From: Gammaproteobacteria bacterium
GTDB lineage: Bacteria > Pseudomonadota > Gammaproteobacteria > Steroidobacterales > GCA-2729495
Assembly (NCBI GenBank): GCA_024229935.1
Contig: JAAERX010000002.1
Span: forward strand, 1-64,000
Reading direction: 5' to 3'
Length of the DNA: 64,000 bases
The position numbers and the translations under genes are program-made. This document shows positions 40,551 to 50,878 of the stretch, in pieces; the first letter of the stretch is position 1, and the number at the start of each line of letters is the position of its first letter. The notes under the pieces are model-generated. The model did no database searches and was not told the DNA's origin. It saw only the letters and a list, made by a program, of their open reading frames with translations.

Positions 40551-41135
40551 ATGAATAAAAGCATTTCTGACATACGCGAGGAAAAAAAACAGCAACGCCA
40601 ATTGCTTGATGATGAATATCAAACATTCGCTGCAATGGAAATTGCACATCGTCTTAGTAAATTTTCCGTTATAAATCGTGCAATTCATATCGCCACATAC
40701 ATGCCTTTTGGTGGTGAGGTAAATTGCCAACATTTCCTAAATTTCGGAAAATTGCGCAAAAAGCGCATTTTTTTGCCCATTTTGGCTAAATCAAAACTAA
40801 TTTTTTTACCCCTAAAATCGGGCGGAAAATTGCTAAAAAACCACTATGGGATACTGGAACCTGTCTATAAAAAACGAGAAGTTATAGCAGCATGCGACCT
40901 GGATATTGTGATTGTTCCACTGGTTGCGTTTGATAAACAGTGTAATCGCCTTGGTATGGGTGGTGGTTTTTACGATCGCAGTTTTGCCTTTCGAAAACAC
41001 CGTCAAAAATGGCGCAAACCTCTCCTAATAGGCGTGGCATATGACTTTCAGCGCGTCAGCGCTCTTCAGCCACAAACCTGGGATGTGCCACTTGATGCTG
41101 TAGTAACAGAGAAGGAATGCTACGGAAGTCATTGA
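40551..41135 (+). CDS. 5-formyltetrahydrofolate cyclo-ligase
   Basis: VPLVAFDKQCNRLGMGGGFYDRSF; start moved downstream of 6S RNA to MNKSISDIREEKKQQR. Confidence 0.9.
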   Translation: MNKSISDIREEKKQQRQLLDDEYQTFAAMEIAHRLSKFSVINRAIHIATYMPFGGEVNCQHFLNFGKLRKKRIFLPILAKSKLIFLPLKSGGKLLKNHYGILEPVYKKREVIAACDLDIVIVPLVAFDKQCNRLGMGGGFYDRSFAFRKHRQKWRKPLLIGVAYDFQRVSALQPQTWDVPLDAVVTEKECYGSH

Positions 41136-41355
41136 TGTATTAGAGCTGCCCAATAATTTTTTAGCCATTCACTTATAAAAATATAAACAGGCCTCAGCCC
41201 AACTGAGTTTTTATTTCCCCAGAAATATTTTTCAGATATCCCTTATTTTTGCTTTTTTCCAAGTTGCGGTCTGTTTTCGCATATCCATGGACTTGCTGGA
41301 AATTTTGACTCTCTTGTATATACTCAAACGCGGTTAACCCGACATGGAGATTGCA

Positions 41356-41853
41356 ATGGCAACTCGAAAGAAAGTTTCAAAAAAGAAGGCAAAACGTAAG
41401 GCTAAAAAGAAAGTAGCGCGCAAGACAGCTAAGCGCAAAGTGTCTAAGAAAAAGACCAAGCGCAAAGCTAAGAAAAAAGCTAAACGTAAAGTAACGAAAA
41501 AGGCCAAGAAAAAGGCCAAAAAGAAAGCTAAGAAAAAGACCAAACGCAAGGCTAAGAAAAAAGCTAAACGTAAGGTAACGAAAAAGGCCAAGAAAAAGGC
41601 TAAAAAGAAAGCTAAACGCAAAGCGAAGAAAAAAGCTAAGCGTAAGGTAACGAAAAAGGCCAAGAAAAAGGCCAAAAAGAAAGCTAAGAAAAAGGCCAAG
41701 AAAAAGGCCAAAAAGAAAGCTAAGAAAAAGACCAAACGCAAAGCTAAGAAAAAAGCTAAGCGTAAGGTAAAGAAAAAGGCCAAGAAAAAGGCCAAAAAGA
41801 AAGCTAAACGCAAAGCGAAGAAAAAAGCTAAGCGCAAATCGAAGAAGAAGTAA
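41356..41853 (+). CDS. lysine-rich histone H1-like DNA-binding protein
   Basis: MATRKKVSKKKAKRKAKKK... almost entirely KKAK/RKAK tetrapeptides. Confidence 0.8.
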   Translation: MATRKKVSKKKAKRKAKKKVARKTAKRKVSKKKTKRKAKKKAKRKVTKKAKKKAKKKAKKKTKRKAKKKAKRKVTKKAKKKAKKKAKRKAKKKAKRKVTKKAKKKAKKKAKKKAKKKAKKKAKKKTKRKAKKKAKRKVKKKAKKKAKKKAKRKAKKKAKRKSKKK

Positions 41854-41887
41854 TTTCTCTTCAGCCACCTAAGGTGGTGCTTTCAAG

Positions 41888-41914
41888 AATGTGCCCGCCT
41901 AGTGCGGGCACATT
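41888..41914 (+). terminator. hairpin downstream of H1-like gene
   Basis: AATGTGCCCGCCTAGTGCGGGCACATT. Confidence 0.7.
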
Positions 41915-42015
41915 CATTTCCACCTCCTGAAAATATCTCCTAAATCCTCCCACCCCTCTGTGCGCGCGGCTATGTATAATTGCCCCACCTTTAAGGGGAT
42001 AACTTAGGTACCTAA

Positions 42016-42675
42016 ATGCACCAATCCGAGAAAAAGCGTCAGGCCGCCCTAGCCGCACTTGAATATATTGAAGACAACACCCAACTGGGTGTAGGCACCG
42101 GCTCAACCGTTAATTACTTCATTGATGCCTTACCCGACTACCGCAGCAAAATTTGCTCTGTAGCATCCAGTTCAGAAGCCTCCACCAAAAGACTGCAAAA
42201 ACTCGGCTTTGAAGTCTCCAGTCTTGGAGACACCGGAGAACTCGATCTGTATGTAGATGGTGCGGATGAAGCTAACAAGCACTTTCATCTGATCAAAGGT
42301 GGCGGTGGTGCACTCACCCGCGAAAAGGTTGTAGCCGCCTACTCGCGCAAATTTATCTGCATCATTGATGACACCAAGCTGGTCGGCACCTTGGGCGCCT
42401 TCCCATTACCAGTAGAAGTCATACCCATGGCTCGCGCCTACATCGCCAAGAAGTTCATCAAACTACGCGGCCAACCTATATATAGAGAAGGCTTCAAAAC
42501 CGACAACGGCAACCATATTCTGGATATCTACAATCTCAATATTATCAACCCAGTCGAAATGGAAGACCGTATCAACCGTATTCCAGGGGTCGTCACCGTA
42601 GGTATCTTTGCCCACCGTGGCGCTGACATCATCCTCATGGCTGACAATAAACAGGTACATACCTTACGGAAGTAA
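42016..42675 (+). CDS. rpiA: ribose-5-phosphate isomerase A
   Basis: LGVGTGSTVNYFIDAL, DLYVDGADEAN, KGGGGALTREK. Confidence 0.97.
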   Translation: MHQSEKKRQAALAALEYIEDNTQLGVGTGSTVNYFIDALPDYRSKICSVASSSEASTKRLQKLGFEVSSLGDTGELDLYVDGADEANKHFHLIKGGGGALTREKVVAAYSRKFICIIDDTKLVGTLGAFPLPVEVIPMARAYIAKKFIKLRGQPIYREGFKTDNGNHILDIYNLNIINPVEMEDRINRIPGVVTVGIFAHRGADIILMADNKQVHTLRK

Positions 42676-42678
42676 ATA

Positions 42679-42927
42679 GTGGACTCAACCAACAAAAAGC
42701 TACTCAAATCCTGTTTAGCCGCTCTGGCAGGCTTTCTTATCTGCTACCTTCTGCTCAGCCTGCTCGTAGGTCAGTTTGAAGCCATGAACCCTGAGGCTGT
42801 AAAACAGGCCGATACAACAAATGTTCAGTTTGACACCATACTAACCACCGTCTTCGTCTGGCCCGTCAGCACCATAACAGGCCTAATCACCGCCTTTATG
42901 ATGTGGAATAAGCTGAGAAATAAATAG
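42679..42927 (+). CDS. small membrane protein
   Basis: GTG start 3 nt after rpiA stop; two TMs. Confidence 0.6.
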   Translation: MDSTNKKLLKSCLAALAGFLICYLLLSLLVGQFEAMNPEAVKQADTTNVQFDTILTTVFVWPVSTITGLITAFMMWNKLRNK

Positions 42928-43031
42928 CTGGCCTCATACCCGCACTACTGATTGCTAATGCGATGCCAGCTACCGTGAGTACTGAAAATTCAGTATTGGT
43001 GCGCAAAGTGGATAGCAATGCCTTTGTGATA

Positions 43032-43080
43032 CCAGCCAAATAAAAAGGGCCCTCATAGAGGACCCTTTTTATTTGGCTGG
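43032..43080. terminator. long inverted repeat/bidirectional terminator overlapping tRNA-Gln 3' end
   Basis: CCAGCCAAATAAAAAGGGCCCTC-ATA-GAGGACCCTTTTTATTTGGCTGG, 23-nt arms with one mismatch. Confidence 0.85.
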
Positions 43081-43147
43081 GGGACAAGGATTCGAACCTT
43101 GGTTGACGGCGTCAGAGGCCGTAGTCCTACCGCTAGACGATCCCCCA
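43074..43147 (-). tRNA. tRNA-Gln (anticodon CTG)
   Basis: Reverse complement TGGGGGATCGTCTAGCGGTAGGACTACGGCCTCTGACGCCGTCAACCAAGGTTCGAATCCTTGTCCCCCAGCCA. Confidence 0.93.
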
Positions 43148-43190
43148 ATTCGGAGAAACCGAAAATACTTAAAAATATATTTAATAAATA

Positions 43191-43583
43191 TTAGCGCTTC
43201 GAGAACTGTTTGGCGCGGCGGGCTTTAACAAGACCAACTTTCTTACGTTCAACCTCACGGGCATCACGTGTTACAAAGCCTGCCTTACGCAGAGTCGAAC
43301 GAAGTGTCTCGTCATACTCCATCAATGCACGAGTAAGCCCATGGCGAATAGCGCCAGCCTGACCTGTGGTGCCGCCACCGCTTACGCTGATTAATACATC
43401 AAAGCTGCCTTCAAGGTTGGCAACTTCCAGCGGTTGCTTAACAATCATGCGAGCCGTCTTACGACCAAAGAAAACATCAAGTGGACGTTTGTTGATGGTA
43501 ATCTCGCCTTTACCAGGACGTAAATAAACGCGGGCTGTTGAAGACTTACGTCGACCGGTACCGTAAAAAGTTTCTGTGCTCAT
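43191..43583 (-). CDS. rpsI: 30S ribosomal protein S9
   Basis: [22 protein letters not shown]...[17 protein letters not shown]. Confidence 0.99.
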   Translation of the reverse strand: MSTETFYGTGRRKSSTARVYLRPGKGEITINKRPLDVFFGRKTARMIVKQPLEVANLEGSFDVLISVSGGGTTGQAGAIRHGLTRALMEYDETLRSTLRKAGFVTRDAREVERKKVGLVKARRAKQFSKR

Positions 43584-43623
43584 TAAGTATTGCTCTTAAT
43601 CTGTTCTGATTCTAAATTAGTTG

Positions 43624-44052
43624 TTAAATATCAAGCGGTTTAGGCTGCTGTGCCGCATGGGTGTGTTCAGGGCCAGCAAAAACACGCAGCTTGCTCATCA
43701 TGGCACGACCCAGACGATTCTTTGGCAGCATGCCTTTCACTGCAAAATTCAGCGCTGCCTCAGGAGTATCCTCCATAAGCGTTTTCAGATTAGTCGACTT
43801 AAGATTGCCAACATAACCTGTATGACGGTAATACATCTTGTCATTAAGCTTGTTACCGGTGACGCGAATATTCGCGGCATTAATAACAACAATATGATCA
43901 CCCGTATCCACATGCGGTGTAAATTCAGGTTTGTGCTTGCCACGCAAACGTGACGCAAGCTCTGTAGCCAAGCGGCCCAGGGTCTTACCCGTTGCATCAA
44001 CAACGTACCAGTCGCGCCTGACTTCTTCAGGCTTGGCAGAAAAGGTATTCAT
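43624..44052 (-). CDS. rplM: 50S ribosomal protein L13
   Basis: [38 protein letters not shown]. Confidence 0.99.
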   Translation of the reverse strand: MNTFSAKPEEVRRDWYVVDATGKTLGRLATELASRLRGKHKPEFTPHVDTGDHIVVINAANIRVTGNKLNDKMYYRHTGYVGNLKSTNLKTLMEDTPEAALNFAVKGMLPKNRLGRAMMSKLRVFAGPEHTHAAQQPKPLDI

Positions 44053-44240
44053 GAGTATTCCTAGTAAATTCTGTCTTACGGGGCTATTTTTATAAGTGCG
44101 GAATAGATGCCCCTGACCGCGGAAAAGCGCGCCATTCTATCGGACTGACCCCGCCTTTTCAATGATTTATATAGCCCTTAGACATCTTTGAAACACCATA
44201 AGAACAACCCAATAGCCCCTTGATACGCTCAAAAGCCCTA

Positions 44241-45047
44241 TTACCAAGCATAATCCAGAGTTATTGCAGTATAGCGATCCGTTTTCTCAATCCCCGGTTC
44301 CACATCAGTATTGCCCTGAATCGTATAGCCTATTGCCAGTTTCAGGTCACCCACGACATCCAGCTTCAGCCGGGAAATACTCTCCCAGTAGGTGTTATCG
44401 CTGGAAGTATTAGATGACAGGGTTTGCTCAAAACTGGAGGTTTCACTGACAACCCAGTTCAAATGAGCGCCAAGATTTAAGACCGGATTGTCCTCATCCT
44501 CCAGCACATCCGGGTCCTTGCTGATAAATTTCTTCTGTTGCGACAGGCCGGCACCCACCTCAACATTCAGCTGAACCACCTTGCCAGTCAAAATGCGGCG
44601 ACCATAACCCAGTGTTTCAAACTGCTGCTTCTTATAACCACTGAAACGGTTCTTCTTCCACTCCAGATCACCAAACAGGTAATTTCGTTCATTCAGGTTA
44701 CGCAGGCTCTTAAAGTAAGCCTGATAGGACTCTGCGGTAGTACCCGTATTATCACTTGAGCCGAAAAGCTTTGCTTCAAGCTCATTCTCCCAATTGCCTT
44801 TGACATACCCTACTTTCATCCGCCCCGTGGCACTGGAGCTATCACTATTACCATCCGATGAGAGATAACCAAAAGCAATTTCACCTGACCAGGGGCCTGA
44901 TACTGCCTCTTCAGCCTCTGGCCTATCCTGTGCAAGAGCGGCCATTGGCAACAATAAAACGAACAACGCTATCCTTTGTAAGACAGCGGCGACATCAGTA
45001 AACACAATATAAAACAATGGACTTCCTCCAAGCTGAGCCCTCAGCAC
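44241..45047 (-). CDS. DUF481 outer membrane protein
   Basis: Signal peptide, WSGEIAFGYLSSDGNSDSSSATGRMKVGY, terminal aromatic residue. Confidence 0.85.
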   Translation of the reverse strand: MLRAQLGGSPLFYIVFTDVAAVLQRIALFVLLLPMAALAQDRPEAEEAVSGPWSGEIAFGYLSSDGNSDSSSATGRMKVGYVKGNWENELEAKLFGSSDNTGTTAESYQAYFKSLRNLNERNYLFGDLEWKKNRFSGYKKQQFETLGYGRRILTGKVVQLNVEVGAGLSQQKKFISKDPDVLEDEDNPVLNLGAHLNWVVSETSSFEQTLSSNTSSDNTYWESISRLKLDVVGDLKLAIGYTIQGNTDVEPGIEKTDRYTAITLDYAW

Positions 45048-45156
45048 ACCTTAGTTATTTTTTAGACTGGGTGCATGTTGGGATATATTTTCAAGATGCG
45101 TATCATAAAGACCTTGACCATCAAAAATCTGTTTCCAATATTTTTAGGCAAAAGTA

Positions 45157-45819
45157 ATGAGCCAGCGTCATTTCAACCTGACTGATCGCCTGTTAATCGA
45201 ATTGAGTTCGGCCATGCGGGTGGTTGCAGCAAAACCTCACGCACACCGCGCCACACCTTCAGCAAAGTCAGATGATACGCCTGATAACAGTCTTAGTGAC
45301 CCCCTGAATGATAATGAGCGCAAACTAAGTGCACAACTGATGCGGGTCAACCATTCAGGAGAAATAGCAGCCCAGGCCCTGTACCGCGGGCAAGCCCTGG
45401 TTGCACAAAACCCAGTACTGCGCGCAGAACTACTGGATGCGGCAGATGAAGAACACGATCACCTGGCCTGGTGCCAGCAGCGCACCACCGAACTTGGCAG
45501 TCCTATCAGCCTGCTGACACCCATCTGGTATATCGGCTCCTTTGCTATTGGTATGGCAGCCGGTTTAACCAGCGACAAGGTCAGCCTTGGCTTTCTGGCT
45601 GAAACCGAACGTCAGGTAAGTAAACATATTGATGGACACCTTAAAAAGCTTCCAAAGCAGGACAATCAGAGCCGCGCCATCCTTGAACAAATGCGTGAAG
45701 ATGAAATCAGGCACGGCAACCAGGCCACCGAAAGAGGTGGCGCAAAACTGCCCAAACCCATCAAAGAAGCCATGCAGGCAGCATCAAAGGTCATGACCAC
45801 ACTGTCACACCGGGTCTAA
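45157..45819 (+). CDS. coq7: 2-polyprenyl-3-methyl-6-methoxy-1,4-benzoquinone monooxygenase
   Basis: RVNHSGEIAAQALYRGQ, DEEHDHLAWC, EDEIRHG diiron ligands. Confidence 0.95.
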   Translation: MSQRHFNLTDRLLIELSSAMRVVAAKPHAHRATPSAKSDDTPDNSLSDPLNDNERKLSAQLMRVNHSGEIAAQALYRGQALVAQNPVLRAELLDAADEEHDHLAWCQQRTTELGSPISLLTPIWYIGSFAIGMAAGLTSDKVSLGFLAETERQVSKHIDGHLKKLPKQDNQSRAILEQMREDEIRHGNQATERGGAKLPKPIKEAMQAASKVMTTLSHRV

Positions 45820-45911
45820 AATACGTCAGGCGGCTTGCTCTAAGGCCAGTAAACAGTTACAAAGTGCCTTGGGTTTATTAGGTTATTGTTAACTTGGGTA
45901 AGGGGATACAT

Positions 45912-46586
45912 ATGTCCACTGATGGAAAGGTACTAAGTGATGTACCAGCCATTAATCGCTTTTTGACGTACTGTCGTACGCGCACTGTTTCATCCAAAGT
46001 CGTGATGATTCATGCCGGAGATCTGCCTGACAGTCTCTACTACATCATAAGTGGCTCAGTTGAAGTCATGATCGAAGACGAAGACGGCAATGAGATGGTA
46101 CTCGCGTACCTTAATAAAGGTCAGTTTTTTGGCGAAATGGGTCTGTTCCATGAAGAGCCTTCTCGCAGCGCATGGGTACGCACACGCATAGAGTCAGAAA
46201 TAGCAGAGCTGACCTATCCCCGCTTCCGGCAAATTGCGAGTGAGAACCCCGGACTGGTGTTTGAACTGGCAACACAACTGGCACTTCGTCTTGATCGCAC
46301 CAACCGCAAACTTGGCGACCTGGCATTTGTGGACGTCACCGGCCGGGTGGCACACGCCATCATGGACCTGTGTAATGAACCAGATGCCATGACCCACCCG
46401 GATGGCATGCAAATCAAAGTCAGCCGTCAGGAACTGAGCCGTCTTGTGGGTTGTTCCCGCGAAATGGCCGGCCGGGTACTCAAAGTGCTTGAAGAACAGG
46501 GTCTGGTCTCAGCCAGCGGTAAAACCATCGTAGTCTATAACGCACGGCCCAAGCCAACACTATCGGCTACTGCCAGCGTTTCATAG
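45912..46586 (+). CDS. crp: cAMP-activated global regulator (Crp/Vfr)
   Basis: cNMP-binding domain (GQFFGEMGLF), C-terminal HTH RQELSRLVGCSREMAGRVLKVLEEQGLV; start moved to MSTDGKVLSD. Confidence 0.92.
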   Translation: MSTDGKVLSDVPAINRFLTYCRTRTVSSKVVMIHAGDLPDSLYYIISGSVEVMIEDEDGNEMVLAYLNKGQFFGEMGLFHEEPSRSAWVRTRIESEIAELTYPRFRQIASENPGLVFELATQLALRLDRTNRKLGDLAFVDVTGRVAHAIMDLCNEPDAMTHPDGMQIKVSRQELSRLVGCSREMAGRVLKVLEEQGLVSASGKTIVVYNARPKPTLSATASVS

Positions 46587-46596
46587 CTAAGTAATT

Positions 46597-46632
46597 AAAA
46601 AAGCCGTGCTGCTTTCGCAGCACGGCTTTTTT
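46597..46632 (+). terminator. rho-independent terminator of crp
   Basis: AAAAAAGCCGTGCTGCTTTCGCAGCACGGCTTTTTT. Confidence 0.93.
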
Positions 46633-46742
46633 GTGTCCACCATATTTAACCAACATAACTTTTGAAGGATATTGGTGTTGGTGCCATTTGTGTGCACACC
46701 ACAGGGAGCCATCGAATCAATAAACACCCCAACTAAAAAAGC

Positions 46743-47405
46743 TTAGCTAAGCTCTGCCCGCATAGCTGCAATTGTCTTCACGTAGTCATCACTACCAAAG
46801 ATAGCAGAACCGGCAACAAACATATCCGCACCCGCAGCACCGATCTCACCAATATTATCAACCTTAACGCCACCATCAATTTCCAGGCGCACATCACGGC
46901 CAGAGGCATTGATACGTTTACGAACCTCACGTAATTTATCCAGGCTCGAATGGATAAAACTCTGCCCGCCAAAGCCCGGGTTCACTGACATGATTAACAC
47001 CAGGTCAAGATCATCCAGACAATGCTCGAGCCAGCTTAGTGATGTAGCAGGATTAAATACCAACCCAGGCTTGCACCCTGCTTCACGTATAAGTGAAATC
47101 GTACGGTGCACATGTTCGCTGGCTTCCGGGTGAAAGCTAATATAGCTGGCACCTGCCTCTGCAAAGTCTCCCACCAGCCGGTCTACCGGGTTCACCATAA
47201 GATGCACATCAATTGGTGCTGTCACACCATGCTTGCGCAAAGCCTCACAAACCAACGGTCCAATAGTCAGGTTAGGCACATAATGATTGTCCATGACATC
47301 GAAATGCACCACATCCGCTCCGGCGGCAAGCACGGCATCGACTTCCTCACCCAGGCGAGCAAAGTCCGCCGACAAAATTGATGGTGCTATAAGCTGTTTA
47401 GTCAT
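46743..47405 (-). CDS. rpe: ribulose-phosphate 3-epimerase
   Basis: [35 protein letters not shown]. Confidence 0.97.
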   Translation of the reverse strand: MTKQLIAPSILSADFARLGEEVDAVLAAGADVVHFDVMDNHYVPNLTIGPLVCEALRKHGVTAPIDVHLMVNPVDRLVGDFAEAGASYISFHPEASEHVHRTISLIREAGCKPGLVFNPATSLSWLEHCLDDLDLVLIMSVNPGFGGQSFIHSSLDKLREVRKRINASGRDVRLEIDGGVKVDNIGEIGAAGADMFVAGSAIFGSDDYVKTIAAMRAELS

Positions 47406-47465
47406 CTGTACTTCCTGCTGGTCATCTGATGCGCAAGTTTACGGTGCAGGCAGAATTTTACCATG

Positions 47466-47524
47466 TTAAATGACATCATCTCTCTGGACAGGTGCTGCCC
47501 GTCCAGAGAGATGATGTCATTTAA
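47466..47524. repeat. 24-bp perfect inverted repeat (11-nt loop)
   Basis: TTAAATGACATCATCTCTCTGGAC - aggtgctgccc - GTCCAGAGAGATGATGTCATTTAA. Confidence 0.95.
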
Positions 47525-48374
47525 ACCTTCTCCGTTCCTTAATAATTTCATAAGCACCTCGAATTTCCCGGGTGCGTTCCTTAGCAGCTTCCATCATGGA
47601 TTCCGGCAAACCCTTGGAGACCAGTTTATCCGGGTGATGCTGATTCATGAGCCGCCGATAAGCTGTCTTAACTTCTTTATCCGTCACCGAAGACTCTATA
47701 TCTAATGCCTTATAAGCCTCTTCAAGCTCATCCTCACTGGACATTGATGGGTGTGGCTGCTGGCCAAAGTTCCTGCGGGCCCGGGCAAGTGCTTCTAGCT
47801 GGGCCATCTCTACCCTGCTAACCCCCAGACCCGAGGCTATACGCCATAATACATCCCGTTCAGACGCTTTGATCCCACCGGAACTGAGGGGCATCTCAAG
47901 CAGGTTCTCCAGAAATGCACGCACCAGTTGAGGTTGCCCCTGGCAAGCGGCAGCCAGCTTTACCATCTGGGCTTGCAGCGGAAAATCCGCTTGTTTACCA
48001 CGTGAGAACAGCTCAATCGCAACCCGTACATCTTCTGGTCGTAAGCGCCAGCGGTGCATGGTGCTGCGTGCTGCCTGTATCTCCTCTTCAGATACGTGCC
48101 CATCTGCCTTGGCCAGATGCCCCATGGCGAGGAAAAAACTCTCAAAAAAGACCTGCTGACGTTCCCGTGCATTACTGCCAAAGGTATAGTTGCCAGTACC
48201 TGCAGGCGAATTCAGCCCTTGTAGTATCTGCCCTACAGCCCATCCCCCAGCAAAATAACCCAGCAAAGCACCAAACCAGTGCTTAAAAACCATATAGCCA
48301 AGCACCATGCCGACAATTTTTCCAATAAAGACTACTGAGATCATAAAAAACTCTGGAACTGAATTAGAAGACAA
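47517..48374 (-). CDS. djlA: DnaJ-like co-chaperone DjlA (TerB + J domain)
   Basis: N-terminal TM, TerB-like domain, C-terminal J domain with HHPDK. Confidence 0.92.
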   Translation of the reverse strand: MSSNSVPEFFMISVVFIGKIVGMVLGYMVFKHWFGALLGYFAGGWAVGQILQGLNSPAGTGNYTFGSNARERQQVFFESFFLAMGHLAKADGHVSEEEIQAARSTMHRWRLRPEDVRVAIELFSRGKQADFPLQAQMVKLAAACQGQPQLVRAFLENLLEMPLSSGGIKASERDVLWRIASGLGVSRVEMAQLEALARARRNFGQQPHPSMSSEDELEEAYKALDIESSVTDKEVKTAYRRLMNQHHPDKLVSKGLPESMMEAAKERTREIRGAYEIIKERRRFK

Positions 48375-48478
48375 TTAATATCTGCAATACCTAGCCATAG
48401 TAAAATTTCTGAGGCTAAAATACCCGGTCTCGTAATTCCCGCAAGCGGGCAACATTTAAGGATTTACAATTTTACGCT

Positions 48479-49363
48479 ATGAGCAACGCTCTCTACGAAT
48501 CAAATTTATCAGGTCTGCAACAAATCAACCAAGGTAAGGTGCGAGACATCTATGCGGTTGATGATGATCACCTGCTTATTGTAACGACTGACAGGCTCTC
48601 TGCTTTCGATGTCATCTTACCCGACCCAATTCCAGGTAAAGGTGCTGTACTCACCAACCTGTCCAATTTCTGGTTTGAGCGCACCAACGATATCGTGCCA
48701 AATCACCTGACCAATATAGACCTTACCAGCGTGATAACAGACCCTGATGAACGTGCCACTATTGGCGACCGCGCTATTGTCGTCAAACGACTCAAACCGC
48801 TACCTGTTGAAGCCGTTGTGCGTGGTTACCTGATTGGTTCCGGCTGGAAAGACTATCAGGCAACTGGTGAGGTCTGTGGTATTGCACTGCCAGCAGGACT
48901 TGAAATGGCGGCACAATTACCCGAACCAATTTTTACACCAGCCACCAAAGCCGATGTCGGCGATCATGATGAAAATATTGATTTTGCCCGTATGTGCGAC
49001 ATGGTGGGTCAGGAACTTGCTGAGAAGGTACGTGACCTGACGATTAAGATTTACCTGCACGGTGCCGAATATGCACGCCAGCACGGCATTATTATTGCAG
49101 ACACCAAGTTTGAGTTTGGTCTTGACAATGCTGGTGAGTTATACCTTATCGATGAGGTACTTACGCCTGATTCATCCCGCTTCTGGCCGGCAGATCAATA
49201 CGCCACCGGTATCAGTCCGCCCAGCTATGACAAACAATTTGTCCGTGATCATCTGGAAACCCTGAACTGGGACAAAAAAGCACCCGGACCAAAGTTACCT
49301 GAAGATGTCATCAACAAAACTGCTGAGAAATACCAGCAGGCACTGGATCAGTTAACCAGCTAA
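48479..49363 (+). CDS. purC: phosphoribosylaminoimidazole-succinocarboxamide synthase
   Basis: [37 protein letters not shown]; class of ~295 aa. Confidence 0.97.
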   Translation: MSNALYESNLSGLQQINQGKVRDIYAVDDDHLLIVTTDRLSAFDVILPDPIPGKGAVLTNLSNFWFERTNDIVPNHLTNIDLTSVITDPDERATIGDRAIVVKRLKPLPVEAVVRGYLIGSGWKDYQATGEVCGIALPAGLEMAAQLPEPIFTPATKADVGDHDENIDFARMCDMVGQELAEKVRDLTIKIYLHGAEYARQHGIIIADTKFEFGLDNAGELYLIDEVLTPDSSRFWPADQYATGISPPSYDKQFVRDHLETLNWDKKAPGPKLPEDVINKTAEKYQQALDQLTS

Positions 49364-49550
49364 ATTAAGTGATGGCAGGCATTTGCCCTGACATTGTCGC
49401 GCCCAAAGGCTAAATGCCGAAATTGATGTCTGATAAAGCGTTCAAGCTTCATCGACAACGCAAACGCCTCATGCGCTATTAAACCTGTCTGCGCCTTGAT
49501 TTAGTGCTCAGGTACAATCTGATACATAAGTTTTGTCAGGAGAAATTTGC

Positions 49551-50858
49551 TTGGACGATCTGCTGCTGAAAATTGAGGCACTGCTCTGGAGTCGTAAAAT
49601 AAACGACCTGCCTGCAATCCCACAAATTACGATCAAAACAATCCGGTTTTGCTATGCCATTTTGCGTGATGTTTTATTCAGCACCCTAACACTCCGTGCA
49701 ATGGGGCTCGTCTACATCACCATTCTTTCCATTGTGCCCCTGCTTGCACTTATATTTGCCGGACTCAAGGGTTTTGGTTTTCATCGTTCCAGTATTGAGC
49801 CTGCCCTGCTCAACGTACTCGAGCCACTGGGCGATAAAGGCGTAGAGATTACCCACCAGCTCATCAATGTTGTCGACAATGTACAGGGCGGTCTGCTCGC
49901 AGGTGTGGGTCTGATACTGCTGGTTTACACCGCCGTATCCATGATTCGAAAAATTGAAGAAAGCCTAAACCATATCTGGCGCGTGGACAGCGCCCGCAGC
50001 CTGGTACAGCGTTTTGGGGAATACCTGAGTGTAGTACTGGTAGGCCCGGTTATAATGCTTACAGCTATTGCCCTGATTGCGACAGTCGGCAGTAATGCGC
50101 TGGTCAGCCAGATGATGGACAACGCAATACTCGGCCCAACTGCCGTCATAATTGGCAAGCTCACCCCCTATCTGCTGGTCAGCCTGGTTTTTGGCATGCT
50201 GTACTGGTTCATACCCAACACGCGCGTAAAGATTCACTACGCCCTGCTGGGCGGCCTGATTGGTGGCATGCTGTGGGCTGCCAGTGGCGTACTCTTTGCC
50301 ACCTTCGTGGTTAACTCCACCCGTAACGCCAGTATCTATGCATCCTTTGCCATCGCAATTGTTGCTCTGATGTGGCTGTATATTTCCTGGCTGATATTAC
50401 TCATTGGGGCACAAGCTGCTTTTTATGCCCAAAAGCCTGAGTATCAAAGGGTCGGCTATCGGGAGCTCAATGTGGGTAACCAGATTCGGGAACAGGCTGC
50501 ACTAAGCCTGATGCTCATGGTTGCCGAAGCCTTCCAAGACAAGAGTACAATCATCAAGACAGAAGAAATCAGTCAACGACTTAAACTACCCAGCATTCTG
50601 CTCGGCCCGATTAAAACCCGACTGCAGGCAGCGGGCTTGCTGGAAGTAACCTCAAAAGATCACCTGCTGCCATCTCGTGACCCAGGGAACATTATGCTAC
50701 TGGATGTGATTGCTGCAGTCCGCACAGCAAATACCACAGATGTCTACCGCAGTGGCACCTGGCCAAAGCAAGTTAACCAGGTGCTTGAAGACATTGACAG
50801 GCAGGTAAGCAGATCACTGGAAGCACGCTCACTTTACGATTTGCTAAATCAAAACTGA
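49551..50858 (+). CDS. YihY/BrkB family inner membrane protein
   Basis: YihY-like core (TLRAMGLVYITILSIVPLLALIFAGLKGFG...); TTG start behind AGGAGA. Confidence 0.88.
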   Translation: MDDLLLKIEALLWSRKINDLPAIPQITIKTIRFCYAILRDVLFSTLTLRAMGLVYITILSIVPLLALIFAGLKGFGFHRSSIEPALLNVLEPLGDKGVEITHQLINVVDNVQGGLLAGVGLILLVYTAVSMIRKIEESLNHIWRVDSARSLVQRFGEYLSVVLVGPVIMLTAIALIATVGSNALVSQMMDNAILGPTAVIIGKLTPYLLVSLVFGMLYWFIPNTRVKIHYALLGGLIGGMLWAASGVLFATFVVNSTRNASIYASFAIAIVALMWLYISWLILLIGAQAAFYAQKPEYQRVGYRELNVGNQIREQAALSLMLMVAEAFQDKSTIIKTEEISQRLKLPSILLGPIKTRLQAAGLLEVTSKDHLLPSRDPGNIMLLDVIAAVRTANTTDVYRSGTWPKQVNQVLEDIDRQVSRSLEARSLYDLLNQN

Positions 50859-50878
50859 TTAGGGTCTGCCCCAAAATA

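Noticed and set aside
41334-41868. Long Phe/Leu/Ala-rich ORFs antisense to the lysine-rich gene
   Set aside because: Mirror-image artefact of AAR/GCN/CGY repeats; no start context and low complexity.
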